Source: Chlorobiaceae bacterium
GTDB lineage: Bacteria > Bacteroidota > Chlorobiia > Chlorobiales > Chlorobiaceae
Direction: 5' to 3'
Assembly (NCBI GenBank): GCA_012972835.1
Contig: JABDHK010000045.1
Span: 62,001 to 126,000 of the forward strand
Length of the DNA stretch: 64,000 nt
A model generated the notes under the pieces. The model made no database searches. It saw nothing but the letters and a program-made list of their open reading frames with translations, and was not told the DNA's origin. Every line of letters starts with the position of its first letter. The first letter of the stretch is position 1. The position numbers and the translations under genes were made by a program. This document shows positions 1-8,399 of the stretch, piece after piece.

Positions 1-1
1 A

Positions 2-109
2 CTCTTGATGAGGGAGCAGGCCTATACCTATGCAAAAATGAGGCTGAACCAGGCAAAATATGATTACTGCGTGGCAAAAAGTGAGCTTGCATACAACAGG
101 GGAAACTGA
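2..109 (+). CDS. C-terminal end of a TolC-like outer-membrane efflux protein (partial)
   Basis: The frame is open from the window edge to TGA at 107-109 and encodes 35 residues. They include a heptad-like stretch (RLNQAKYDYCVAKSELAY) of the kind found in the last helix of TolC/OEP-family proteins. The family call is an inference from this short tail and from position: the genes that follow are an adaptor-like lipoprotein and an RND pump, the usual partners of a TolC channel. The start lies outside the window. Another protein ending in a coiled coil cannot be excluded. Confidence 0.55.
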   Translation, partial: LLMREQAYTYAKMRLNQAKYDYCVAKSELAYNRGN

Positions 110-140
110 GAGGCTTTCATAACTGAAGTGAAACAACGCA

Positions 141-560
141 ATGAGCATTGATAGAAAAAAAAAACTTGTACCACTCTTGCTTGCCCTTTTCCTTGTTTTT
201 TCAGGGTGCAGCAATCATGAACCGGAGCATGTCAGAATCCTGAGCCCAGTGGCTCCTCTTGCTGTAGAAACTATTGTGCCTGTTCTTTCAGCCACTGAAG
301 CAGGAGGGGGAGAGGTGCTGCTGGTGCCGAAATCGGCCATTTTCCACAATGGGGAGCTTACCGGCGTTTTTGTTGTTGGAACCGATAACCGCCTCTCTAT
401 GCGCTGGATAAGTATAGGACGATCCATAAATGGCGATGTTGTTGTTCTCGGTGGGCTGAATAAAGGAGAGTTTGTGGTAGGACACTATGATCCTGCACTT
501 AATGAAGGAGTAACCGTAAAAAAGAGTCCACGTGTGACTGAGGAGGTTCAGAACCAATGA
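141..560 (+). CDS. Small lipoprotein resembling the C-terminal domain of an RND membrane-fusion protein
   Basis: This 139-aa protein has a lipoprotein signal with lipobox LVFSGC (Cys about residue 23), so it is probably an inner-membrane or periplasmic lipoprotein. From about residue 60 it reads like the membrane-proximal domain of HlyD/AcrA adaptors: VPKSAIF, then a GVFVV strand, then a GGLNKGEFVV turn. The lipoyl and alpha-hairpin domains that make ordinary adaptors about 350-400 aa are absent. It sits 31 bp after the TolC-like gene, and its stop overlaps the start of the RND pump by 4 bp (ATGA), so it is probably translationally coupled to the pump. It may be a degenerated adaptor with an internal deletion or a genuine minimal adaptor. 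The intact frame, signal and coupling favour a functional product. Confidence 0.75.
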   Translation: MSIDRKKKLVPLLLALFLVFSGCSNHEPEHVRILSPVAPLAVETIVPVLSATEAGGGEVLLVPKSAIFHNGELTGVFVVGTDNRLSMRWISIGRSINGDVVVLGGLNKGEFVVGHYDPALNEGVTVKKSPRVTEEVQNQ

Positions 561-3500
561 ATGAAGGAATTGCCGGTAAACTTGCAAAACAGTTTATCAA
601 TTCGAAGATAACGCCGCTCTTGATGGTAGCCTCTCTCCTTGTGGGAATCATGGCGACATTTATGACGCCGCGGGAGGAAGAGCCCCAGATTGTGGTGCCA
701 ATGGTTGATCTTTATATCCCTTATCCTGGCGCAACGCCAGCAGAGGTTGAAACACGTGTGGCCAAACAGGTAGAGCGGACGTTGACCGAAATTCCAGGAG
801 TGGATTATGTCTATTCCACCTCCATGCCTGATGTTGCACTGGTGACTGTCCGCTATAAAGTTGGTGAGGATGCCGAAAAGAGCATGGTCAAGCTATGGTC
901 GACCCTGATGAAAAATATGGACAAAATGCCCCAGGGCGTTCAGTTCCCGTTAATGAAAAAGGTCTCGATCGACGATGTCCCTGTGCTTAATCTCACCTTC
1001 TGGAGCAAGAGCAAGGATCCATTCCAACTCAGAAAAACAGCAGTTGAAGTTGCCGAAGAATTGAAAAAAATAAAGAATATCGGTGATGTTGAAATAAAGG
1101 GTGGGCTGAAGCGTCAGATCAAGATTGTGCTTGACAAGGGAAAACTCCTGAAATACAACGTCAGTCCGCTGCAGATTACCCGTCAAATTCAATTGGCCAA
1201 CAGCCAGATGACCTCAGGTGATTTCAAGCAGATGAACCAGGAGATTGTTGTCCGCACTGGAAAGTTTCTTGAAAGTGCCAGCGATGTTGCCAATATTGTT
1301 GTTGGTATCTACGGTGCCTCCCCTGTTTATCTTCATGATGTTGCCACTGTGGTTGATGGACCTGAAGAGGTCAATAACTACAACTTTTTTGGATGGGCCG
1401 CAGCAGCTCCGGCAGGTTCGGTTTCAGGAGAGTATCCCGCGGTGACGCTGACGGTTGCCAAGCGCAAAGGAGGAGATGCCTCGGTGCTTGCCGACAAGGT
1501 TCTGGCAAGGGTCGACGGTCTCCGTCATACCATTATTCAACCCGGTATAACGGTGACTGAGACAAGGAACTATGGTGCAACAGCCTCTGAAAAAGTATTT
1601 ACCCTTCTTGAGCACCTTCTCATGGCTGTTGTGGCTGTAACCATTGTAGTAGGATTCTTCCTTGGCTGGAGAGGCTCACTTGTTGTTCTGGCATCGGTAC
1701 CAATAACTTTTGCCCTTACCCTGCTGATCTATTACCTGCTCGACTATTCACTCAACAGGGTTACCCTTTTTGCGCTGATCTTTGTTACCGGTATTGTTGT
1801 TGACGATTCAATTATCATTGCCGAGAACATTCATCGTCACTTCGCCATGAAGCGGCAGCCAAAACTGCAGGCCGCCATTACCGCGATCAATGAGGTGGGT
1901 AATCCAACCATTCTGGCAACCTTCACCGTCATTGCCGCAGTGCTGCCGATGGTCTTTGTATCCGGTCTGATGGGCCCTTACATGAGCCCGATGCCGATCG
2001 GTGCTTCACTGGCCATGATATTCTCACTGCTTGTTGCTCTGATTGCAACTCCATGGCTCTCTTTCCGTCTCCTGAAAACCGAGAGTGGTCATCACGAAGA
2101 GTATGATGTTACCAAATCCGGTTATTACAAGGTATTCAACACCATACTCTCACCGTTTATAGAGAGCCCTTTAAAACGGTGGCTTGCTTTCGGTGTTGTA
2201 GGATTAATGCTGGTTGGTGCAATTGCTCTGGTGCCGCTCAAGGCTGTGCAGATGAAGATGCTGCCGTTTGACAACAAGAACGAGTTTCAGGTTATTCTTG
2301 ATATGCCGGAAGGTACCTCGCTTGAGCAGACTGCAAGAGTAACCAAGGAGATTGCCCTCTATCTGAAAACCATTCCGGAGGTCAGCAGCTACCAGTACTA
2401 TGTCGGTACCAATGCACCCATTAATTTCAACGGCCTTGTACGTCACTACTATCTACGCCAGAAAGCCAATATGGCCGATATCCAGGTTAATCTTGTTCAC
2501 AAGGGTGAGCGCAAGGCGCAGAGTCACGATATAGCCAAACGGGTCAGGCCGGGAGTTCAGCAGATTGCGCAGCGGTATAATGGGAATGCCAAAATAGTGG
2601 AGATTCCGCCCGGTCCTCCTGTTATGTCGACGCTTGTTGCTGAAATCTACGGGCCATCAGAGAGTGAGCAGATTGCCCTTGCAGAGAAGGTGAAAACAGT
2701 GTTTAAAGCTACTCCAGGTGTTGTCGATGTTGACTGGCTTGTTGAAGCAGATCAGAAGGTTTACAATCTTGTGGTCAATAAAGATCGGGCTGCATTCCGT
2801 GGAGTGAGCGCTGAGCAGATTGCCCAGACGCTGCGTATGTCGCTTGCCGGCATGGATGTAGGGCTTATTCATACAGCAAACGATCTGGAACCTGTAACAA
2901 TTCAGGTACGGCTGCCACAGTCTGACAGAACCTCACTGCATGATCTTTCCGGTATTTTTGTGCAGTCGCAGGGCATGGGAACCCTTACAACACGCCTTCG
3001 TGCCGGCGAAATGATTCCGCTCTCTGAGCTTGTGAAGGTTGAGGAGAAAATCCAGGACAAGAGCATTTATCACAAGGATCTTCGCAGGGTAGTCTATGTT
3101 ACTGCGGATGTTGCCGGTGCAACGGAAAGCCCGGTCTATGCCATGCTCGACATGGATAAAAAAATCCAGCAGATCAAGCTTCCCGGAGGCTACTCCATTA
3201 ATCCGCTCTATACTGCGGCCCCTACATCGGAAGATAAACTTTCAATGAAGTGGGACGGAGAGTGGCAGATTACCTTTGAAGTTTTCAGGGATCTTGGTAC
3301 AGCGTTTGCAGTCGTGCTTGTCATTATTTACCTTTTGATTATTGGATGGTTCCAGTCCTTCAAGACACCATTGATCATGATGATAGCAATTCCGTTGAGT
3401 CTTGTAGGCATTATTCCCGGACACATGCTGCATGGAGCGTTCTTTACGGCCACCAGTATGATCGGCATGATAGCGCTTGCTGGCATTATGGTAAGGAATT

Positions 3501-3787
3501 CGGTACTGCTCATTGATTTCATACAGATCCGCAGGGCGGAAGGAATTGAGCTCAAGCAGGCAGTCATTGAGTCGGCAGCTGTCCGTACACGCCCGATTAT
3601 TCTGACCTCCGGCGCAGTTGTTATTGGTTCCGTTGTGATGCTTTTTGATCCGATTTTTCAGGGACTGGCCATATCGTTGATATGGGGCGGTGTTCTTTCA
3701 ACCATTCTCACGCTTGTTGTAGTGCCGATTGTCTATTACATGGCTGAAAAAAGATCAGAGAAACCTTCTATCACAAAAAAATCATGA
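557..3787 (+). CDS. RND-family efflux transporter, inner-membrane pump (AcrB/HAE-like)
   Basis: The 1076-aa length is normal for a proton-driven RND pump. The N-terminal cytoplasmic start and TM1 are followed by a large periplasmic loop with the PGATPAEVE segment near residue 58. TM4 carries the adjacent acidic pair in GIVVDDSIIIAEN (Asp416-Asp417), the proton-relay pair of hydrophobe/amphiphile exporters. A second periplasmic loop and a C-terminal TM bundle (about 900-1060) complete the duplicated layout. It overlaps the upstream small lipoprotein and the downstream PII-like gene by 4 bp each. Substrate is not evident; the DD pair argues against a classical CzcA heavy-metal pump, although PII-like partners are often found with metal pumps. 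Confidence 0.93.
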   Translation: MNEGIAGKLAKQFINSKITPLLMVASLLVGIMATFMTPREEEPQIVVPMVDLYIPYPGATPAEVETRVAKQVERTLTEIPGVDYVYSTSMPDVALVTVRYKVGEDAEKSMVKLWSTLMKNMDKMPQGVQFPLMKKVSIDDVPVLNLTFWSKSKDPFQLRKTAVEVAEELKKIKNIGDVEIKGGLKRQIKIVLDKGKLLKYNVSPLQITRQIQLANSQMTSGDFKQMNQEIVVRTGKFLESASDVANIVVGIYGASPVYLHDVATVVDGPEEVNNYNFFGWAAAAPAGSVSGEYPAVTLTVAKRKGGDASVLADKVLARVDGLRHTIIQPGITVTETRNYGATASEKVFTLLEHLLMAVVAVTIVVGFFLGWRGSLVVLASVPITFALTLLIYYLLDYSLNRVTLFALIFVTGIVVDDSIIIAENIHRHFAMKRQPKLQAAITAINEVGNPTILATFTVIAAVLPMVFVSGLMGPYMSPMPIGASLAMIFSLLVALIATPWLSFRLLKTESGHHEEYDVTKSGYYKVFNTILSPFIESPLKRWLAFGVVGLMLVGAIALVPLKAVQMKMLPFDNKNEFQVILDMPEGTSLEQTARVTKEIALYLKTIPEVSSYQYYVGTNAPINFNGLVRHYYLRQKANMADIQVNLVHKGERKAQSHDIAKRVRPGVQQIAQRYNGNAKIVEIPPGPPVMSTLVAEIYGPSESEQIALAEKVKTVFKATPGVVDVDWLVEADQKVYNLVVNKDRAAFRGVSAEQIAQTLRMSLAGMDVGLIHTANDLEPVTIQVRLPQSDRTSLHDLSGIFVQSQGMGTLTTRLRAGEMIPLSELVKVEEKIQDKSIYHKDLRRVVYVTADVAGATESPVYAMLDMDKKIQQIKLPGGYSINPLYTAAPTSEDKLSMKWDGEWQITFEVFRDLGTAFAVVLVIIYLLIIGWFQSFKTPLIMMIAIPLSLVGIIPGHMLHGAFFTATSMIGMIALAGIMVRNSVLLIDFIQIRRAEGIELKQAVIESAAVRTRPIILTSGAVVIGSVVMLFDPIFQGLAISLIWGGVLSTILTLVVVPIVYYMAEKRSEKPSITKKS

Positions 3788-4092
3788 AATTCCTCGCCAT
3801 TATGGGACATGAAGAGACCCGCCCTATGGTGCGGCGTCTTTTTCAGGAGCATCAGGTGTTAATGATCAGCAGTATGGATATCAGGGGATGCAACTGCGAA
3901 AAAACAGGATCAATGGGGCAGGCGTGGTGGCCTACCGATGAGTCGATCGGTACCTATTCATCACTTTGTTTTGCCATTCTTGATGATGACAAAGCTGAAG
4001 CGATCATGCGCGAACTTGAAAAAAAACCTATAGCTGTAGACAAGGATTTTCCTGCCCGTGCTTTTCTCATGAACGTTGAAAAAACTGCCTGA
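3784..4092 (+). CDS. PII-like small protein encoded with an RND pump
   Basis: This 102-aa protein starts inside the stop of the RND gene (ATGA overlap). Its size and apparent pattern (MKFLAIMGHEE at the start, a glycine-rich GCNCEKTGSMGQAWWPTD loop at about 37-58, then a second beta-alpha unit with CFAILDDDKAEAIMREL) suggest a PII-like trimeric ferredoxin-like fold. The two close cysteines (GCNC) could bind metal, but that is inference. The role is probably sensing or regulating pump activity; no direct evidence for ligand is visible. Family assignment is by pattern only. Confidence 0.6.
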   Translation: MKFLAIMGHEETRPMVRRLFQEHQVLMISSMDIRGCNCEKTGSMGQAWWPTDESIGTYSSLCFAILDDDKAEAIMRELEKKPIAVDKDFPARAFLMNVEKTA

Positions 4093-4106
4093 AAGAGGAG
4101 TCATCC

Positions 4107-4748
4107 ATGATTGTTGAACAGTTTCATACAGGTGGCGACAGGAACTTCGGCTACCTTGTCGCTGATGAGGTTTCGGGTGAAGCGCTGGTTATTGATGCCT
4201 CTTTTAATCCGGGCATGATTGTCCGGTTTGCTGCCGAGCACTCTGTTGTCATCAGGTTTGTTTTTTCAACGCACGGTCATGACGATCACACCAATGGCAA
4301 TGATGCCATGAGGCATCTGACAGGTATCACTCCCCTCCTCTATGGTGATACTTGTCCAGCTACAGGCATCAGGGTGATTGATGGTGCACTTTTTCCGCTT
4401 GGCTCTCTTGAAGCGCAAATCATTTATACGCCGGGTCATACAAAGGATTCTCTCTGCATTTATATCGGTGATGCCCTGTTTACTGGCGACACCCTCTTTA
4501 CGGGGAAGGTCGGGGGTACAGGCACTGAAGAGCAGGCTTTAATGGAATACCACTCTTTGCACCACAAACTGTTGCAGCTCGCCGACAACACAAAAGTCTA
4601 TCCCGGTCACGATTACGGGCTCTCTCCAACCTCATCCATCAGCCATGAGCGGTTGACGAATCCTTTTCTTCTTCAAAAAGATTTCAACGCTTTTCTCCAC
4701 TTGAAGCAAAACTGGGCTGCCTATAAAAAAGCTCATGGGATAGCATAA
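4107..4748 (+). CDS. Metallo-beta-lactamase-fold hydrolase (glyoxalase II-like)
   Basis: A 213-aa protein with the complete metal-binding set of the MBL fold: THGHDDH (HxHxDH, about residues 54-60), a TPGHTKDS motif supplying the next histidine, FTGDTLFTGKVG with the bridging aspartate, and YPGHDYG. This arrangement is typical of hydroxyacylglutathione hydrolase-like or persulfide-dioxygenase-like proteins. Green sulfur bacteria do not use glutathione in the usual way, so the thioester substrate is unknown. The start ATG has an upstream GAGGAG (about 4095-4100) and follows the PII-like gene by 14 bp, so it is probably the last gene of the pump operon. Confidence 0.88.
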   Translation: MIVEQFHTGGDRNFGYLVADEVSGEALVIDASFNPGMIVRFAAEHSVVIRFVFSTHGHDDHTNGNDAMRHLTGITPLLYGDTCPATGIRVIDGALFPLGSLEAQIIYTPGHTKDSLCIYIGDALFTGDTLFTGKVGGTGTEEQALMEYHSLHHKLLQLADNTKVYPGHDYGLSPTSSISHERLTNPFLLQKDFNAFLHLKQNWAAYKKAHGIA

Positions 4749-4949
4749 TTCCATTATTAGTAAGCTGTTTTTGCAATTATGGTGTTTTTTTTTATAAATT
4801 AAAATCTTGTGCCAGTTTTCATGTGCTGGCTGACCGTACCCGCCTTATTCAGCTTTCAGATATACTATCGGTACTCTATTATTGATTCTTTTGAACATTA
4901 ATAAGGGATACACTCTGTGTTTTTTTAATATTTAAGCAACCTGACGACT

Positions 4950-5396
4950 ATGGATCAGCTTATAACATTACGGACGCTGCCGGTATCTGCACTCATGCAG
5001 AAGGATTTTCATATAATTAAAGGAAGCTGTACTGTTGCAGAGGCGCTTCAGATTATGAAAAAGAGCAACGAGAGCGGTCTTGTTGTTGAACCTCGGAATG
5101 AGGACGATTGCTATGGTATTGTCACTGAAAAGGATATTCTTGAAAAAGTAATCGATCCCGGTGAGGATGTGCATCGTGACCCCTGGAATACCCCTGTTTT
5201 TCAGATCATGAGCAAACCTGTTATCAGTGTCAATCCAGGCCTCAGGATTAAGTATGCCCTTCGCCTTATGAAAAGGACCAATATCAGGCGTCTTACCGTT
5301 ATGGAAAACAATAAGGTGTTGGGACTCCTCAATATGACCGATGTGCTTCATGCTGTCGAAGAGCTTCCGATTCATGACAACCATGTTGCAATGTAG
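4950..5396 (+). CDS. CBS-domain pair protein
   Basis: This 148-aa protein consists almost entirely of two CBS domains: the first from about residue 10 ([22 protein letters not shown]) with [12 protein letters not shown] near 57, the second with [19 protein letters not shown] to [15 protein letters not shown] pairs bind adenine nucleotides and regulate partner proteins. No effector domain is attached, so this is a stand-alone regulator. No strong Shine-Dalgarno precedes the ATG. It lies between the pump cluster and the sdh operon; a functional tie to either is unproven. Confidence 0.85.
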   Translation: MDQLITLRTLPVSALMQKDFHIIKGSCTVAEALQIMKKSNESGLVVEPRNEDDCYGIVTEKDILEKVIDPGEDVHRDPWNTPVFQIMSKPVISVNPGLRIKYALRLMKRTNIRRLTVMENNKVLGLLNMTDVLHAVEELPIHDNHVAM

Positions 5397-5409
5397 CAAG
5401 GCCATCATC

Positions 5410-5505
5410 ATGAGCGGTTTTGGAGCAGTGATGCTGGTGTGGCTATGCAGCGCACTATTCAAATCCGTATCAGGTATAGATATGTCCGGCAGTAAGGTTT
5501 TCTAA
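5410..5505 (+). CDS. Possible 31-residue single-pass membrane peptide
   Basis: A short frame begins 14 bp after the CBS stop. An AAGG at 5399-5402 is at proper spacing from ATG 5410. The peptide has a hydrophobic core (GAVMLVWLCSALF) followed by a Lys and a short polar tail, the shape of a small one-helix membrane protein. Its coding nature is unproven. It lies about 120 bp upstream of sdhA, an operon that lacks an obvious membrane anchor. It could equally be chance. Confidence 0.25.
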   Translation: MSGFGAVMLVWLCSALFKSVSGIDMSGSKVF

Positions 5506-5550
5506 GTACTGCATTCCTCAGTAATACCAGAAAGACAATTTCAACGAGCG

Positions 5551-5574
5551 GTGCACTGGCTTGCGCCAGTGTAC
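5551..5574. promoter_or_regulatory. Stem-loop in the sdhA leader
   Basis: The sequence GTGCACTGGC-TTGC-GCCAGTGTAC forms a stem of about 9 pairs with one mismatch and a 4-nt loop, 54 bp upstream of the sdhA start. No T-run follows, so it is not a normal terminator. It may be an operator or an mRNA leader structure. Confidence 0.35.
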
Positions 5575-5627
5575 TTCTGTTTAATCAGTGAGGCCATCTT
5601 TATAGCCTCATACAGAGATTTGAGCGC

Positions 5628-7331
5628 ATGAAACCATTTGATATTGTTATTGTCGGAGGCGGGGGGGCCGGTCTCTATGCCGCAATGGAGGCTATGAAAA
5701 CCAATCCCGCGTTGAATATAGCCGTTCTGACCAAAGTCTATCCGAACCGTTCGCATACCTCTGCGGCTCAGGGAGGCGCCAATGCTGCACTTGGCAACAA
5801 GGCCAAGGACGATACTGTTGAAATGCATATTTTCGATACCATCAAAGGCAGCGACTATCTTGCCGATCAGGATGCTGTTGATGTGCTCTGTTCTGAAGCA
5901 CCCAAGATAATCCGTGAACTTGAAAATATCGGGACTCCATGGTCCAGAATGGAAGACAACACCATTGCCCAGAGGCCTTTTGGCGGAGCAGGTCGTCCAC
6001 GCTGTTGCTACTGCGCTGATAAAACAGGCCATACCATTCTCCAGACACTCTACGAACAGTGTTTGAGAAAAGGGGTTATCTTTTTTAACGAATATTTTGC
6101 ACTGAGTCTCTCTGTTCAGGGCAGTCGTTCCAGAGGATTGATGGCTATGAATATGAAGAGCGGCAAGGTTGAGGCCTTTCCAGCCAGGACGGTGATTTTT
6201 GCTACCGGCGGCTATGCCAAGATGTATTGGAACCGATCAAGCAATGCGGCAGGCAATACCGGCGATGGTCAGGCCATAGCATACCGGGCAGGTATACCGA
6301 TGAAAGATATGGAGTTTGTCCAGTTTCATCCAACAGGACTGAGAAAGAGTGGCTTGCTTGTTACAGAAGGTGCCAGGGGAGAAGGTGGCTTCCTTATCAA
6401 TAAGGATGGTGAACGTTTCATGGCAAGGTATGCCAAAGAAAAGATGGAGCTTGGTCCCCGGGATCTTGTTTCACGCTCGATTGAAACTGAAATTCTTGAA
6501 GGAAGAGGGTTTGACAGCCCTGCAGGTAAATATATTCATCTCGATCTTACTCATCTCGGAGCCGATCTCATAAAATCGAGGCTGCCCCAGATACGCGAGA
6601 TGTCATTGAACTTTGAAGGGGTTGATCCTATTGAGGAGCCGATTCCGGTCAGGCCAACCGCTCATTATTCAATGGGGGGAATTGATACCGACAACTTTGG
6701 TCGAACGGTTATGGATGGTGTCTATGCTGCCGGTGAGTGTGCCTGTGTTTCGGTGCATGGAGCAAATCGCCTTGGTGGAAATTCGCTGCTTGACATTCTG
6801 GTATTTGGCCGTATTGCAGGTCACACTGCTGCCGAAGAGGCCGGGAAATTTGAACCAGGCAAGATTTCAGAGGAAGAGATTAAAGCGAGTGTTGATGAGC
6901 TTAGAAGCAGCATGCAACCCTCCGGTCACTATGAGCGTTATGGCGCACTGCGTGAGGAGCTTGGTCAGACGCTTGCCCTCAATGTTGGTATTTTCAGGGA
7001 AGCCTCCTTGTTGAAGCAGGGTATACGAGATATTTCCGAATTGAAAGAGCGCTTTAAAAAAGTCCGCGTCTTTGATTCAAGCGATGTTTTCAACACCAAT
7101 CTTATGCAGGTGCTTGAACTGAAAAACATGCTTGATCTTGCTGAAACTGTAGCCATTGGCGCTTTGGCCCGAGAGGAAAGCCGGGGTTCTCATACCCGGA
7201 TAGATTTTCCTGTCCGGGATGACGAAAAGTGGCACAAGCATACCTTGGCGACTCTCGTTAATGGTAAAACCACTCCTGGTGAAAAACCGGTAACGATGGG
7301 ACGCTATGAACTCCAGGAAAGAACTTATTAA
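5628..7331 (+). CDS. sdhA: Succinate dehydrogenase / fumarate reductase flavoprotein subunit
   Basis: A 567-aa flavoprotein that interconverts succinate and fumarate. An N-terminal Rossmann GGGGAGLYAA binds FAD (about residues 10-19). RSHTSAAQGG contains the histidine (His43) expected to carry the covalent FAD. HPTG and RGEGG (about 229-250) match the dicarboxylate and catalytic region, and HGANRLGGNSLLD is the second FAD-binding segment. The next gene, the Fe-S subunit, overlaps or abuts the 3' end. In green sulfur bacteria this enzyme is expected to run as fumarate reductase in the reductive TCA cycle. Confidence 0.95.
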   Translation: MKPFDIVIVGGGGAGLYAAMEAMKTNPALNIAVLTKVYPNRSHTSAAQGGANAALGNKAKDDTVEMHIFDTIKGSDYLADQDAVDVLCSEAPKIIRELENIGTPWSRMEDNTIAQRPFGGAGRPRCCYCADKTGHTILQTLYEQCLRKGVIFFNEYFALSLSVQGSRSRGLMAMNMKSGKVEAFPARTVIFATGGYAKMYWNRSSNAAGNTGDGQAIAYRAGIPMKDMEFVQFHPTGLRKSGLLVTEGARGEGGFLINKDGERFMARYAKEKMELGPRDLVSRSIETEILEGRGFDSPAGKYIHLDLTHLGADLIKSRLPQIREMSLNFEGVDPIEEPIPVRPTAHYSMGGIDTDNFGRTVMDGVYAAGECACVSVHGANRLGGNSLLDILVFGRIAGHTAAEEAGKFEPGKISEEEIKASVDELRSSMQPSGHYERYGALREELGQTLALNVGIFREASLLKQGIRDISELKERFKKVRVFDSSDVFNTNLMQVLELKNMLDLAETVAIGALAREESRGSHTRIDFPVRDDEKWHKHTLATLVNGKTTPGEKPVTMGRYELQERTY

Positions 7332-8382
7332 TCATTTCGCTCTCATGACGGAAATAATAGATCAGCATCAGGAAGGGAAAAGAGATGTAACCTTCCGGGT
7401 TTTTCGCTTTAATCCCCAGGTCGACAGCAAGCCCTATTTTGATGATTATACCATTTCAGCGGAAAGAGGTATTACGGTACTCCGGTCGCTGAATTATATC
7501 AAAGAGCATGTTGATCCCTCGCTCAGCTTCAGGGCCTTCTGTCAGGCAGGAATCTGCGGCTCCTGCGGTATGCGGGTTAATGGAACATCCAAGCTTTCCT
7601 GCACAAGCCAGGTATGGGATGAGCTCGATAAATGCCGGGAGCCCGGCATCATCAAGGTTGAGCCATTGCGCAGCATGCCGATAATCAAGGACCTTATTGT
7701 CGATATGGATCCCCTTGTAGACAAAATGAAGCGTTATTCCAACTGGATTGATTCGACCATGCCACTTGCCGAAATGGGCAAGAAGGAATTTCTTGTTTCA
7801 GAAGAGGAGTTTCATCGGTACGATAAGGCGACCGACTGTATTCTCTGTGCATCATGTGTTTCGGAGTGCAGCATTTTAAGAGCCAACAAAGAGTATGTCT
7901 CTCCTGCTGTACTGTTGAAATCCTATCGAATGAATGTTGATAGCCGCGATTCCATCCATGACGTGCGTCTTGCCGAACTTGTCAAGGATCATGGCGTCTG
8001 GGACTGCACGCACTGCTACCGTTGTCAGGAATCCTGCGTAAAAAGCATTCCAATTATGGAGGCAATTCACTCAATACGCGAAGATGCACTTGAGTGCAGG
8101 GGGCCAAAAGATACGAGTGGCGCCAAACATGCCGAAGCCTTTATGGAGGATATTGAAAAGAAAGGGAAACTGGTTGAGGCCACCCTTCCGATCCGCACCA
8201 ACGGTGTTGTCTGGACGCTGCGGAACCTTCTGCCAATGGCCATGAAAATGATTGTGAAACGCCGGACACCACCGCCACCGCCGCTTGTAAAACCGGCTAA
8301 AGGAATAAAAATATTCAGGGCGATGTTCAGGGAGATGAGTGAACATGTAAAGCAGGATCATCTGAAATCTCATAAAAAATAA
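7306..8382 (+). CDS. sdhB: Succinate dehydrogenase / fumarate reductase iron-sulfur subunit
   Basis: This 358-aa protein has an N-terminal plant-type [2Fe-2S] domain (CQAGICGSCG followed by a distal Cys) and a C-terminal bacterial-ferredoxin domain with CILCASCVSEC and CTHCYRCQESCVK. Both later motifs retain four cysteines, suggesting two [4Fe-4S] clusters rather than the [3Fe-4S] of classical SdhB. A tail of about 70 residues (about 290-358), including a PPPPP run, extends beyond the usual 240-aa core. The ATG at 7306 overlaps sdhA by 26 bp; a second in-frame ATG at 7345 would avoid the overlap and cannot be excluded. Confidence 0.93.
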   Translation: MNSRKELINHFALMTEIIDQHQEGKRDVTFRVFRFNPQVDSKPYFDDYTISAERGITVLRSLNYIKEHVDPSLSFRAFCQAGICGSCGMRVNGTSKLSCTSQVWDELDKCREPGIIKVEPLRSMPIIKDLIVDMDPLVDKMKRYSNWIDSTMPLAEMGKKEFLVSEEEFHRYDKATDCILCASCVSECSILRANKEYVSPAVLLKSYRMNVDSRDSIHDVRLAELVKDHGVWDCTHCYRCQESCVKSIPIMEAIHSIREDALECRGPKDTSGAKHAEAFMEDIEKKGKLVEATLPIRTNGVVWTLRNLLPMAMKMIVKRRTPPPPPLVKPAKGIKIFRAMFREMSEHVKQDHLKSHKK

Positions 8383-8399
8383 CAAGGGAGAACTGCTGG

